A DNA stretch of 64,000 bases from Pseudomonas tohonis (GCF_012767755.2 NZ_AP023189.1:1550001-1614000); one strand, 5' to 3'; shown: positions 16,889 through 25,780, counted from the first letter of the stretch. Translations and numbers: made by a program. The notes: generated from the sequence alone by a model not told the origin.

Positions 16889-18646
16889 ATGTTGTCCAGC
16901 AGATCCACGTCGCCACAAGGCTCCCGAGACGCGCGATTCGACGGCCTGCTTCATATGATCAGGAGGCATTTCGGTGTCGTTGCAGTCTTACTCACAACTG
17001 GCGACCAAGATCTCCAACGCTTTTGTGCAGGCGCCGGCCCCATTGTGCGGGACGCACTGCCAGACCTTCACATCCCACTTCGGAGCGACGCCCACGTTGA
17101 TTCGTTGCTGCTTGCACCCGATATCAATAGCGACGAACGTCTACGTAATCACCCGCTGACAAAGACGTTTCCCTCGCTGCGTTTTCTCGCCGCCTGCCCT
17201 CTGGAGGCGCCTGGTGGAGGGCAACTAGGCCTGCTGTACCTGCTTCATGATCAACCTCGCGAGCTTAATGCGGAGCAACAAAACGGTTTGCGTGAGTTCG
17301 CTCAGTTGGCCGTAGCGGTGCTGCTTCTTAAGGAGTCGGATCGGTCACAATTGGAGCTCCCGAGTGAGAACGAGCGCCGTAAAGCTCTAGCCATCGCGAC
17401 TAGCGGAACCGGTGTTTGGGATCGCAACGTGCTCACCGGCGAAGTCCATTATTCCAGTAGTTGGAAGGCTTTGCTGGGCTACACCAACGACGAGATCGGC
17501 AACGACGTGTCGGAGGCCTATACCCGCATCCATCCTGCCGATTTCGCCTACGTACTGGCCGTATACCAGGAGGCTATCGACGGTCGTACCGAGGTTTTTG
17601 AAGTTGAGCACCGGCTACGTTGCCGTGACGGTAGTTATAAGTGGGTCTGCAGTCGCGGCAAGGTGGTGGAATGTGACGGCGCCGGCAAACCGGTGCGTAT
17701 GGTCGGAACAACCACCGACGTCACGACCATGTACACCCTGTCGGAACAGATACAGCTTAATGCAGCGCTGTTGACCGACCTCACCAACGAGGTTCCCGGA
17801 ATGGTCTTCCAGTCTCGGCGGCACGTACATGGAAAGTACAGCTTTTCTTATGTCAGCGCCGGGGCTCTCGATATCTACCGGCTATCGCCGGAACAACTCA
17901 TGCAAGACGCCGACATGCTGCACCTAATCATCCACCCAGACGATTTGGCTGCTTACCTAAGCTCACTGGAAGCATCCGCGAGAGATCTCAAGCCTTGGCA
18001 CCTGGAATACCGGGTGCTGCTACCCGGTGAGGGCGCTGCCTGGCGTCAGGGAGGTGCGCGCCCTCGGCAACTGGCGGACGGTAGCGTGCTCTGGCACGGA
18101 ATTATCACCGATATCACCGAGCGCAAACTAATAGAAGCCGAGCTGCAGGTGCTCGCCAGCACAGATTCATTAACACAACTATCCAATCGCCGGCATTTCA
18201 TGCGACACCTTGAATGCGAGCTGATGCGGGTGCAGCGCTCTGCAGGCTACCCCGCGGTAATATTGATGTTCGATCTTGACCACTTCAAGGCCATCAATGA
18301 TCGCTGGGGCCATTCGGTAGGAGATCTCGCGTTGCAACATTTCTCAGCCACGCTCCGTAAACAGCTGCGTAGAACTGATGCTGCCGGTCGCATGGGTGGC
18401 GAAGAGTTTGCGGTGGTATTGAGCAATGCCTGCGTCGACGAGGCCAAAATCTTTGCCCAGCGTATCCAAGATGAGCTGGCCATTACGCCAGTGGTTCACG
18501 GGGACGAACGCCTGACTTTGGCGGTCAGCGTCGGCATCGCATGCCTCGACTCAACCGATATCAGCGCCGAGGCTAGCCTGTCACGCAGCGACAAGGCGCT
18601 CTACTGCGCCAAGCGTGCCGGGCGCAATCGCATCGAATGTTATTGA
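16889..18646 (+). CDS. GAF-PAS-PAS-GGDEF diguanylate cyclase
   Basis: A cytosolic signalling protein of 585 residues. A GAF-like domain spans about residues 15-150, two PAS/PAC units about 165-290 and 295-415 (the first with WDRNVLTGEVHYSSSWKALLGY), and GGDEF about 425-585. The active site is MGGEEF, and the RRTD inhibitory I-site sits exactly five residues before it, so it should make c-di-GMP and be product-inhibited. No EAL domain or membrane segment is present. The ATG at 16889 has GTGGAG upstream; earlier Mets lack ribosome sites. Its GC content and codon use are clearly lower than those of the flanks, a sign of transfer. Confidence 0.88.
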   Translation: MLSSRSTSPQGSRDARFDGLLHMIRRHFGVVAVLLTTGDQDLQRFCAGAGPIVRDALPDLHIPLRSDAHVDSLLLAPDINSDERLRNHPLTKTFPSLRFLAACPLEAPGGGQLGLLYLLHDQPRELNAEQQNGLREFAQLAVAVLLLKESDRSQLELPSENERRKALAIATSGTGVWDRNVLTGEVHYSSSWKALLGYTNDEIGNDVSEAYTRIHPADFAYVLAVYQEAIDGRTEVFEVEHRLRCRDGSYKWVCSRGKVVECDGAGKPVRMVGTTTDVTTMYTLSEQIQLNAALLTDLTNEVPGMVFQSRRHVHGKYSFSYVSAGALDIYRLSPEQLMQDADMLHLIIHPDDLAAYLSSLEASARDLKPWHLEYRVLLPGEGAAWRQGGARPRQLADGSVLWHGIITDITERKLIEAELQVLASTDSLTQLSNRRHFMRHLECELMRVQRSAGYPAVILMFDLDHFKAINDRWGHSVGDLALQHFSATLRKQLRRTDAAGRMGGEEFAVVLSNACVDEAKIFAQRIQDELAITPVVHGDERLTLAVSVGIACLDSTDISAEASLSRSDKALYCAKRAGRNRIECY

Positions 18647-18742
18647 AATGGCAGGCCACATTCAGGCCTCAATCCAGTAACGCCTTGGCGACCCTTCAAA
18701 AACTTCCACTTCTGGCCGAGAGCGGACAGTGAGTAAAGCGAG

Positions 18743-19046
18743 ATGAGTCAACTGAACCCGACACTGCATGCAGATCTGTGTGAAGTTCTGGATGAGGTCT
18801 CTGCATTGATGTCAGAGGCTTATGCGCAGCTCGGCCCCATACCTGATGACCATCCTCTGGCTCAAGAAGGTCTTGAGAATGGGAGAGAAATTGTTTGGAC
18901 TACCTGGCTCACGGCGAGGCCGGAGTCGCCTCGATCACCTGTATTACATGATCAAAGAGCCGCCTCTCGCTATTTCTGCAAAGGCCGCTGAGAAGCTGGC
19001 TCGTCTTGCAGACGCATTCGGAACGTCTTTGGGCTGGTGTCCTTGA
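18743..19046 (+). pseudogene. Small immunity-like gene broken by two frameshifts
   Basis: The first frame reads MSQLNPTLHADLCEVLDEVSA... to GLENGREIV. The sense then continues in a second frame as DYLAHGEAGVA (from 18898) and in a third as LDHLYYMIKEPPLAISAKAAEKL (from 18930), ending at 19046. Two single-base losses, near 18896 and 18929, explain this. The rebuilt protein, about 100 residues with DYLAHGEAGVALDHLYYMI.E...IS, resembles small immunity proteins of contact-dependent or Maf toxin systems, but this is pattern recognition only. No toxin gene is adjacent. Confidence 0.6.
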
Positions 19047-19124
19047 GGTCTGGCCATACACCGAACCGCAAATCGAGGTCGTTGGTGCAGTGCTTGAGGG
19101 CTTTTGCACTGCGTCTTGAGGGGA

Positions 19125-19938
19125 TCACGGGATGTCCCTGACCAGGCGGAAGCCGAGGTTGTCCGGCGGCTGCCCGGCGGCGCAGCCACCGCCGCGCGCG
19201 TCGCGCACGAAGTCGTTGAGCGCCGCGCGGTGGCGGCCCTCGGCGATGCGGATCGAGCAGGCCTCGATGCGGCTGAGCTGCGCCCCTCGGGCATCGAGCT
19301 TGATGCGCTGGTGGCAGCTGTCGGTCCATTCCCAGACGTTGCCGGCGAGGTCGGCGATGCCGAATTCGTTGAGCCCATGGCCGCCGCGTGCCAGCGGCCG
19401 GGCCGATTCGGCGGTGCGTGTCTCGGCCTCGAAGCTGTAGCGGGCCAGCCAGCGCCGTGCCGGGTTGCTGCCGTCGTCGTCGATGAGCAGGGCGTCGTCG
19501 GCCCAGCGCGAGCCGGCGAAGAAGGCCCATTCGAGGTCGCTGGGCAGGCGCCAGCGCTGGCCGGTGCGGCGTCTCAGCCAGTCGGCATAGAACTGTGCGT
19601 CCAGCAGGCTCACGCCGGTGATGGGCAGGTCGTCACGGGGGGCTGTCCCCTTCGCTCAGTGGCAGGCAGTCGCCCTCGGCCACACAGCGCGCGTATTCGG
19701 CCTGGCTGACCTGGTACTTCATCACCTCGAAGCCGGGTTGTAGCCGCTCGCGTCGGGCGGGGGCGTCGATGGCGCGTGCCTCCTGCCAGTAGTCGCCGGC
19801 GGGGCGGAAGGTGAAGGCACGGGCCGTCAGAGCCACCGTTTCCGGTGCCGGTTCGGGCGGGTGCCGTGGACCGAGGAGAAGGGCCGCCGCCGCGATGGCG
19901 AAGGCGGCGGGCAGGCTGATCCGGGTGGCCTTGTGCAT
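19125..19938 (-). pseudogene. nirV: NirV-like formylglycine-generating-enzyme-family protein, frameshifted
   Basis: Two minus-strand frames together make one SUMF1/FGE-type protein. The first (19633-19938) starts MHKATRISLPAAFAIAAAALLLG, a signal or anchor segment, and ends with EVMKYQVSQAEYARCV. The second (to 19125) continues with ITGVSLLDAQFYADWLRRRTGQRWRLPSDLEWAFFAG, then DLAGNVWEWTDSC and DNLGFRLVRD. A run of six G on the plus strand (19637-19642) sits at the break; one base fewer restores a continuous frame of about 270 residues. NirV genes follow nirK in denitrifiers, as here. The shift could be a real lesion, slippage or a sequencing error. Confidence 0.8.
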
Positions 19939-19996
19939 GGCGGCGGCGTCCGTTGGCCAGGGTGGAGGGCCGGCCCTTGCGGGCCGGCCGGCGGGC

Positions 19997-21130
19997 TCAT
20001 TTGATCGGCGATGGCGGCTCGACCTGGCTCATCAGGTCGGCGTTCCATTCGCCCTCGACCTGGAAGTGCGCGGTGGCGCCCAGCAGCACGCCTTCGATCA
20101 GGTTGTGGTTGAGGTAGGTGTACAGGCCCGGCTGGCGGAAGGTGTAGAGCGCCGCGCCGGCCGCGCCACCCGGGATGAACCAGGTCTCCAGGTCCTGTTC
20201 CGGCGGGTTGCTGAACTTGCCGCTGGCCCAGACGTGGTCGCCGTGGCCGCCGATCAGGTGCGGGCGGGTGTCGCGGTTGGCCTGGGAGTGGACGACCAGC
20301 ACCGTCTTGCCGACGCGGGCCTTGAGGGCGTTCTTGCCGGTCAGGGCGCCCACCTTGCCGTTGAACACGATGTGGCTGGGGACCAGCCCCTTCATGACGC
20401 CCAGCGTGTCGGCGAAGCTCTCCATCGGGCTGGCGTAGCGCTTGAACCTGCCGTCCATGTCACGCGGGACGTAGAAGTCCTGTTCGCCGACGTAGAGCAC
20501 CTTGTCGTACTTCAGCGCCTTGCCGGCGCGGTCCTTCAGGCCGTCGCGGGGCAGCACCATGATCGCGCCGTTCATGCCCGAGACCACGTGCCAGGGGATC
20601 ATCGCGCCGCCCGGTGCGCAGTGGTAGACGAACACGCCGGCGCGGGTGGCCTTGAAGCGCAGCTTCACCTGCTCGCCGGGGCTGACGATGGTCAGCGCGC
20701 CGCCGCCCAGGGCACCGGTGGCGGCGTGGAAGTCGATGTTGTGGGCCATGCCGTTGGTCGCGGGGTTGACCAGGGTGAGCTCCACGTAGTCGTCCTGGTG
20801 CACCACCATCAGCGGGCCGGGCACCGAGCCGTTGAAGGTCATGGCGTGGACTTCGGTGCCTTCGTCGTCGAGCACCAGGGTCTTCTCTTCGATGGTCAGG
20901 GTGAACTCCACCACCTTCGGCGAGCCGCTGGCGCGGGCCTCGTGGGCGTGGACGAAGGGTGGGGCGACCAGCTCGACCTTGACCCGCTCCAGCCTGGACA
21001 GGTCCGGGGCCGCGCCCGGCTTCTTCGGTGCTGGCTCCGCCCCGGCCAGCGCCTTGCCGCTGCCGAGCACCGAGCCGGTGACGCCGAGCACCACCGCGCC
21101 TGCGAGCAGGGTGCGGCGGGAAAGGGACAT
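19997..21130 (-). CDS. nirK: Copper-containing nitrite reductase
   Basis: Reduces nitrite to nitric oxide in the periplasm. It has 377 residues from the ATG at 21130, which has GAGGA four bases before it; starts at 21148 or 21154 would add six to eight residues. A Tat signal, [13 protein letters not shown], lies at the N-terminus. Both cupredoxin domains are complete. Type 1 copper ligands are His in NIDFHAATG, Cys-His in [15 protein letters not shown] and Met in SGMNGAIM. Type 2 and active-site His residues are in [11 protein letters not shown] and [10 protein letters not shown]. nirV follows about 60 bases downstream, and an imperfect FNR/DNR-type site lies about 80 bases upstream. No nos, nor or nar genes are nearby. 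Confidence 0.96.
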   Translation of the reverse strand: MSLSRRTLLAGAVVLGVTGSVLGSGKALAGAEPAPKKPGAAPDLSRLERVKVELVAPPFVHAHEARASGSPKVVEFTLTIEEKTLVLDDEGTEVHAMTFNGSVPGPLMVVHQDDYVELTLVNPATNGMAHNIDFHAATGALGGGALTIVSPGEQVKLRFKATRAGVFVYHCAPGGAMIPWHVVSGMNGAIMVLPRDGLKDRAGKALKYDKVLYVGEQDFYVPRDMDGRFKRYASPMESFADTLGVMKGLVPSHIVFNGKVGALTGKNALKARVGKTVLVVHSQANRDTRPHLIGGHGDHVWASGKFSNPPEQDLETWFIPGGAAGAALYTFRQPGLYTYLNHNLIEGVLLGATAHFQVEGEWNADLMSQVEPPSPIK

Positions 21131-21209
21131 CGCTTCCTCGTCGTGCATGATCATCTCCGTAATGACTACCGTCGTTGGCTACAGAGATACCGCGTGGCCA
21201 GGAACTTTC

Positions 21210-21225
21210 CTTGAGCTGAGACAAG
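21210..21225. promoter_or_regulatory. Putative DNR/NnrR-type site upstream of nirK
   Basis: CTTGAGCTGAGACAAG is an inverted repeat of the FNR/CRP class (TTGAG-N4-GACAA, against the TTGAT-N4-ATCAA consensus). It sits about 80 bases before the nirK start, a position suited to NO- or oxygen-responsive activation. Two positions deviate from consensus. Confidence 0.5.
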
Positions 21226-21314
21226 CAAGCCTGCAACTGGACAACCTGCTGCGGGGAGGATGTGCGTCATGTCGCGTTTGCGCAGGTGCCGGCCTTGCGC
21301 AAGGTGGGGCGGGC

Positions 21315-22199
21315 TCAATCCTTCCCGAAAAAGCCCTTGGCGTCCTGCAGGTAGGCCTCGCGGGTGGGGCCGTCCAGCCAGCGGGCGTAGAGCTGGATCA
21401 GCTCCTCGCCGCGCAGCTCGCGGATCACCTCGTTGATCGCCTCGATGGCCCGCTTGCCTTCGGGTGTCTTCGAGCAGCCCACGTAGGCGAGCAGGTAGCT
21501 GGGCATGCCCTGCACCGGATGGAAGCGCAGGTCGGAGACATCCACGCCATCGGTCTCGGCCAGGTAGCGCACCTCGGGCCAGTAGCCGAGCAGGGCGCTG
21601 ATGCGGCCGTGCTGCTGCATCTGCAGCAGGCTGCCCAGGGCGTTGTTGCCGTGGTGCACCAGCAGGCGCTCGGGGGCTGTGGCGTGCAGCGTGGCGTCGA
21701 TCGACGGCCCGTAGCTGCGCTCCACCAGTACGCCGAGGCGCTGGCGCGGGTCGGCGAGAAAGGCCGCCAGGTCGATCCTGCCGTCCTTCAGGTAGGGCTG
21801 GATCTCGTCCTCCAGTTCCCGGCGCACCACCACCCCGTTGGTCACCACACCGAGGGTTGGGATGGAGAAGTACATCAGTTGCTCGCGCTCCTGGGTCTTC
21901 AGCACGCCCGCGTCGCAGGTGAGGGTGTCGCGGGCGAACATCTGGTTGGCACGAGCGCGGTTGACGCGGCTGTTGATGTGGCGGTACTGCGGCAGTCGCT
22001 GCTGCAACAGGCCGAGCATCCGGTCGGCGATGCCCTGGCCCTTGAGCGGGCCTTCCATGATGTTGAACGGCGCCATGTCGCGCACCGTCCAGGTGATCAG
22101 CGTGTCGGGTGCCGCCGCACAGCCGCCGGCGGCCACCAGCAGCGCTCCGCCGAGCAGCAGGCCGCTCAGGCGCGAGCGGAATCCGCGGCGGCCGGCCAT
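21315..22199 (-). CDS. Periplasmic solute-binding-type (TIGR02285-like) protein
   Basis: A 294-residue exported protein. The N-terminus MAGRRGFRSRLSGLLLGGALLVAA ends in AAGGC, so it may be a lipoprotein. The mature part follows the family 3 periplasmic binding fold: TLITWTVRDMAPFNI near the start, then YFSIPTLGVVTNGVVVRRE, and IGVLVE-like and VQGMPSYLLAYVGCSKT segments. Such proteins occur outside transporter operons in Pseudomonas, and their ligand is unknown. It starts 26 bases after the CoA-transferase stop on the same strand, so the two probably share a transcript. The ATG at 22199 is preferred because the longer frame overlaps the upstream gene. Confidence 0.8.
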   Translation of the reverse strand: MAGRRGFRSRLSGLLLGGALLVAAGGCAAAPDTLITWTVRDMAPFNIMEGPLKGQGIADRMLGLLQQRLPQYRHINSRVNRARANQMFARDTLTCDAGVLKTQEREQLMYFSIPTLGVVTNGVVVRRELEDEIQPYLKDGRIDLAAFLADPRQRLGVLVERSYGPSIDATLHATAPERLLVHHGNNALGSLLQMQQHGRISALLGYWPEVRYLAETDGVDVSDLRFHPVQGMPSYLLAYVGCSKTPEGKRAIEAINEVIRELRGEELIQLYARWLDGPTREAYLQDAKGFFGKD

Positions 22200-22225
22200 G
22201 GGCGGGGAAAGGCGCGGGAAGCGGC

Positions 22226-23425
22226 TCAGATGGCGCCTTCCTTGCGCAGGGCGTCGATGCGTGCGGCGTCGTAGCCCAGGGCACCGAGCACTTCGGCATT
22301 GTGTTCGCCCAGCTCCGGGCCGACCCATTCGGCCGAGCCCGGGGTCGCCGAGAGCTTGGGCACGATGCCGGGCATGCGGAACGGCTTGCCGTCGGGCAGG
22401 CGCGCCTGGAGGAACATCTCGCGGGCGATGAACTGCGGGTCGGTGAACATGTCCTCGGCGGAATAGATGCGGCTGGCCGGCACCTCGGCACGGGTCAGCA
22501 CCGCCAACACCTGGTCCAGGGGCAGCGAGCCGACCCAGCGGTCGATCACCCCGTAGAGTTCGTCGCGGCGCGCGTCACGGCCGTCGTTGCTGGCGAGCGT
22601 CGGATCGAGGGCCAGGTCCTCGCGGTCGATGGCGAGCATGAAGCGCTTGAAGATGGCGTCGCCGTTGGCGCCGATCTGCACGTGGCGGCCGTCGGCGCTG
22701 GTGTGGATGGAGGAGGGGGTGATGCCGGGCATGATGTTGCCGGTGCGTTCGCGGATGAAGCCGAACACGTCGAACTCCGGGACCATGCTCTCCATCATGG
22801 CGAACACCGCCTCGTACAGCGCCACGTCCACGACCTGGCCTTCGCCGCCGTTGACCTCGCGGTGGCGCAGCGCCATGAGCGCGCCGATCACGCCCCAGAG
22901 TGCGGCGATGGAGTCGCCGATGGAGATGCCGGTGCGCACCGGCGGGCGGTCCTCGAAGCCGGTGATGTAGCGCAGCCCGCCCATGGATTCGCCCACCGCG
23001 CCGAAGCCCGGCTGGTCCTTCATCGGGCCGCTCTGGCCGAAGCCGGAGAGGCGCAGCATCACCAGCCTGGGGTTCAACGCGTGGAGCACGTCCCAGCCCA
23101 GGCCGAGCTTCTCCAGCACGCCGGGGCGGAAGTTCTCGATGAGGATGTCCGCCTCGCCCAGCAGGCGCTTGAGGATGGCGATGCCGTCGGGGTGCTTGAG
23201 GTTCAGCGTCAGCGACTTCTTGTTGCGCGCCTGCACGAACCACCAGAGCGAGGTGCCCTCGTAGAGCTTGCGCCACTTGCGCAGCGGGTCGCCGCCGTCG
23301 GGGGACTCGACCTTGATTACCTCGGCGCCGAACTCCGCGCACAGGCGCGAGGCGAAGGGGCCGGCGATCAGGGTGCCGAGTTCGATGACTTTCAGTCCGG
23401 CGAGAGGCTTGGCGAGGGTATCCAT
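22226..23425 (-). CDS. CaiB/BaiF-family (class III) CoA-transferase
   Basis: Transfers CoA between organic acids. It has 399 residues, normal for the family. Signatures include the N-terminal LAGLKVIELGTLIAGPFASRLCAEFGAEVIKVE region, ADILIENFRPGVLEKLGLG, and the catalytic Asp in TGISIGDSIAALWGVI. The two interlocked-ring subdomains look complete. The substrate cannot be assigned; formyl-, succinyl- or other acyl-CoA substrates are possible, and no adjacent lyase or dehydrogenase gives a clue. It is the first gene of a minus-strand unit with the binding-protein gene and may be transcribed toward nirK. Confidence 0.92.
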   Translation of the reverse strand: MDTLAKPLAGLKVIELGTLIAGPFASRLCAEFGAEVIKVESPDGGDPLRKWRKLYEGTSLWWFVQARNKKSLTLNLKHPDGIAILKRLLGEADILIENFRPGVLEKLGLGWDVLHALNPRLVMLRLSGFGQSGPMKDQPGFGAVGESMGGLRYITGFEDRPPVRTGISIGDSIAALWGVIGALMALRHREVNGGEGQVVDVALYEAVFAMMESMVPEFDVFGFIRERTGNIMPGITPSSIHTSADGRHVQIGANGDAIFKRFMLAIDREDLALDPTLASNDGRDARRDELYGVIDRWVGSLPLDQVLAVLTRAEVPASRIYSAEDMFTDPQFIAREMFLQARLPDGKPFRMPGIVPKLSATPGSAEWVGPELGEHNAEVLGALGYDAARIDALRKEGAI

Positions 23426-23757
23426 TGCGCGTCCGTGGGGCAGGGAAAAACCCGCCTAGCCTAGACCATTGCCCCGTTTCAGGGCAGCCGTCGGCCGGCT
23501 GCTTTTTCGTGAAACAGGTCGGTCTTCGGCCGATCCCCGCTTTCCAAGGCGCGACGAGGGGGTTCTAATCCCGGGCGACACGGCACGCGTACAGCAGAAA
23601 CCATGGACAGGTCCTCATGCCCCGCCGCTCCTCTTCCCACCTTTGCAGAACCCTTCGGGCCCGCTCCGAGGCATAGTCCTGCGCGCGTTTGGCGCGCTTC
23701 TAAAATATTACATGTGATGGATTGAAAGCTTACATGTGATGGATTAATCTGCGTCCC
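23426..23757. other. Intergenic region between the CoA-transferase and the PspA/flotillin cluster
   Basis: About 332 bases with no credible gene, holding divergent promoters. The last 60 bases are AT-rich and carry a 16-bp direct repeat described separately. Confidence 0.5.
23708..23745 (+). promoter_or_regulatory. 16-bp direct repeat in front of the PspA/flotillin cluster
   Basis: TTACATGTGATGGATT occurs exactly twice, at 23708-23723 and 23730-23745, spaced 22 bases start to start (two helical turns), 12 bases before the first ATG. TTGAAA (23722-23727) with TAATCT (23745-23750) is a possible sigma-70 promoter; its transcript would begin almost at the ATG, which also lacks a good ribosome site. 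TAAAAT at 23701 is an alternative -10. The repeats therefore overlap a core promoter or its start region and look like an operator. Confidence 0.55.
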
Positions 23758-24378
23758 ATGGAAAACAAGTCATCCGCCCATTACCAACGTTTGTTCCGCC
23801 AGCGCCTGCGTGACCAGGGGCTGGTGAAAAAGGAAGTCTGGATACTGCCGGAGAACGCCCAGGCGCTCCTGGCGGTTGAACGCAAGCTGCGCCAGCCTCA
23901 ACCGGGGCCGGTCAATCTGGAAAAGGAGGGGGCCATGGAAATGCCTCAGATCTGGAATGCGCGAGCGCTCTGCGAGGCCTTGGCCGCGACCGAGCTCTTC
24001 ACCCGTGGCGATGCCGGCATCGAACTGATCGAAGGTGCCGAGCCCAGCCTGCACGTGACCATGCGCGAGTACGGCGACCTGCCGTTGTTCGTCGCCCTGC
24101 ACGGTGAGCAGATCATCGTCGAGGCGCTGCTCTGGCCGCAGAGCGACGTGCGCGACGTGGCCGCCTTCAACGAGGAGGTGCTGCTCAGCCGCCAGCTGTT
24201 CCCGCTGTCCAGCATCGGCCTGGAGACGCTGCCTGGCGGCGAGCGTTGCTACACCATGTTCGGCGCCCTGAGCGCCACCTCGATCCTGTCCAACGTGGTC
24301 TACGAGATCGAGACGCTCGCCAGCAACGTGATCCGCGCCACCGAAGCCTACGAAGGCTACCTGAAGGCTCAGGCCTGA
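23758..24378 (+). CDS. YjfI-like DUF2170 protein (CesT/Tir-like fold)
   Basis: A 206-residue protein. The N-terminal segment of about 45 residues (ENKSSAHYQRLFRQRLRDQGLVKKEVWILPE) is typical of YjfI, and the rest is the DUF2170 domain, alpha/beta, with LFVALHGEQIIVEALLWP and GERCYTMFGALSATS. DUF2170 proteins have been compared to CesT/Tir-type secretion chaperones and are regularly found directly upstream of a pspA paralogue, as yjfI-yjfJ in E. coli. It is first in the co-directional cluster, 15 bases ahead of pspA. A chaperone or adaptor role for PspA is inference. Confidence 0.88.
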   Translation: MENKSSAHYQRLFRQRLRDQGLVKKEVWILPENAQALLAVERKLRQPQPGPVNLEKEGAMEMPQIWNARALCEALAATELFTRGDAGIELIEGAEPSLHVTMREYGDLPLFVALHGEQIIVEALLWPQSDVRDVAAFNEEVLLSRQLFPLSSIGLETLPGGERCYTMFGALSATSILSNVVYEIETLASNVIRATEAYEGYLKAQA

Positions 24379-24392
24379 CCTGGAGGAAGCAC

Positions 24393-25088
24393 ATGAACGT
24401 TTGGAGCAAGCTGCTCACCGCCCTGCGCGGCGGTGTCAACGAAGCCGGCGAGGCCATTGTCGACAGCCAGGCGCTGCGCATCCTCGACCAGGAAATCCGC
24501 GATGCCGACCTGGAGCTGCGCAAGTCCAAGGAAGCCCTGGCCGAGATCATGGCGCGGCAGAAACTGGCCGAGGATCGTGCCGGCAAGTGTGCCGCCAAGG
24601 TCGGCGAGTACGAAGCCTATGCGCTGAAGGCCCTGGAAGGCGGCAACGAGGCCCTGGCCAAGGAAGTGGCGGAGAAGATCGCCAACCTGGAGAACGAACT
24701 GGCCGTCGAGCGCGAGCAGGCCGCCGGCTTCGCCGCCAGCGTGGCCCAGCTGCGCAAGGCCGTGACCCAGGCCGAAGGCAACATCAAGCACCTGAAACAA
24801 CAGGTCGATACCGTCAAGGCCACCGAGAGCGTGCAAAAGGCGCAGATGGCCGTGGCCCAGCGCTACAGCGGCTCGCAGACCAAGCTGCACACCGCCGTCG
24901 AATCGCTGGAGCGGATCAAGCGCCAGCAGGCCGAGCGTGCGGCGAAGATGGAAGCGGCCGCCGAACTGGCCGCCACCAGCAGCCCGGACGATGACCTCGA
25001 TGCCAAGCTGCGCGCAGCCGGCATCGTCGCCGACGGCACCAGCGCCGACAGCGTGCTGGCGCGCCTGAAGGACAAGGGCAAGTCCTGA
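24393..25088 (+). CDS. PspA/IM30-family membrane-coat protein
   Basis: A 231-residue ESCRT-III-like protein beginning MNVWSKLLTALRGGVNEAGEAIVDSQALRILDQEIRDA, the amphipathic N-terminal helix and first coiled-coil helix of PspA/Vipp1. Almost the entire chain is helical and charged. The C-terminus, DDDLDAKLRAAGIV, is the YjfJ-type ending. PspA proteins oligomerise on stressed inner membranes and limit proton leakage. GGAGG stands six bases before the ATG at 24393. No pspBC or pspF is nearby, so control differs from the classical enterobacterial system; the DUF2170 partner upstream marks the YjfIJ subtype. Confidence 0.94.
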   Translation: MNVWSKLLTALRGGVNEAGEAIVDSQALRILDQEIRDADLELRKSKEALAEIMARQKLAEDRAGKCAAKVGEYEAYALKALEGGNEALAKEVAEKIANLENELAVEREQAAGFAASVAQLRKAVTQAEGNIKHLKQQVDTVKATESVQKAQMAVAQRYSGSQTKLHTAVESLERIKRQQAERAAKMEAAAELAATSSPDDDLDAKLRAAGIVADGTSADSVLARLKDKGKS

Positions 25089-25150
25089 TCCACCGTTGAA
25101 CGGGCGGAGCCGCTCGGCCCCGCCCCAGCCTTTTCAGGGATAGGAAAGCG

Positions 25151-25780
25151 ATGGAAATCTTCCTGCAGACCGCACTGTCGTTCCCCACCGTGCTGTTCAG
25201 CTTCCTGCTGTGCCTGGCCATCGTCTACTGGGCGATCGTCGCGCTCGGCCTGGTCGAGGTCGACCTGCTGGACGTCGAGGCCGACTCGCTGCTCGCCGGC
25301 GATGGCGTCGCGGCCCTGCTGTCGAAGCTCAAGCTCAATGGCGTGCCGGTCACCCTGGTGCTCAGCCTGCTGTTCGCCGGCTCCTGGTTCCTCAGCTATT
25401 TCGCCGAACTCCTGGTCCTCAGCCACCTGCCCCTGGGCCTCCTGCGCTACCCGCTGGGCCTGGTCGTGGCCGTGGTCGCGCTGGGCCTGTCGCTGCCCGT
25501 GGCGGCGCTCATCTGCAGCCCGCTGCGGCCGCTGTTCCACAAGGCGGAGGCCGTCACCAGCAAGAGCGTGCTCGGCCAGACCGCCATGGTGCGCAGCGGC
25601 CGGGTCACCCTGGAGCATGGCGAAGCCGTGCTCGAAGACGGTGGCGCCGGGCTGATCCTCAAGGTCCGTGCCGACGAAGCCCTCGGGCTCAAGCGCGGCG
25701 ACCGCGTCGTATTACTGGAATACCTGGAGGCGCAGCACGCCTATCGGGTCATCACCGAGGACGAATTCCGGGGCATCTGA
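25151..25780 (+). CDS. YqiJ/NfeD-like membrane protein with OB-fold tail
   Basis: A 209-residue protein with N-terminal hydrophobic segments at about residues 10-35, 65-90 and 100-120, and a C-terminal beta-rich domain (TSKSVLGQTAMVRSGRVTLEHGEAVLEDGG to GDRVVLLEY), the OB-like fold of the YqiJ (DUF1449)/NfeD group. Such proteins are encoded next to flotillins and are thought to anchor or regulate them. It lies 62 bases after pspA and about 37 bases before the flotillin gene, all in one direction, with GGGATAGGAAAGCG before its ATG. Confidence 0.88.
   Translation: MEIFLQTALSFPTVLFSFLLCLAIVYWAIVALGLVEVDLLDVEADSLLAGDGVAALLSKLKLNGVPVTLVLSLLFAGSWFLSYFAELLVLSHLPLGLLRYPLGLVVAVVALGLSLPVAALICSPLRPLFHKAEAVTSKSVLGQTAMVRSGRVTLEHGEAVLEDGGAGLILKVRADEALGLKRGDRVVLLEYLEAQHAYRVITEDEFRGI

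Noticed and set aside
23650-23760. Sigma-54/PspF-type promoter for the PspA cluster
   Set aside because: No GG-N10-GC (-24/-12) element was found and no pspF gene is nearby.
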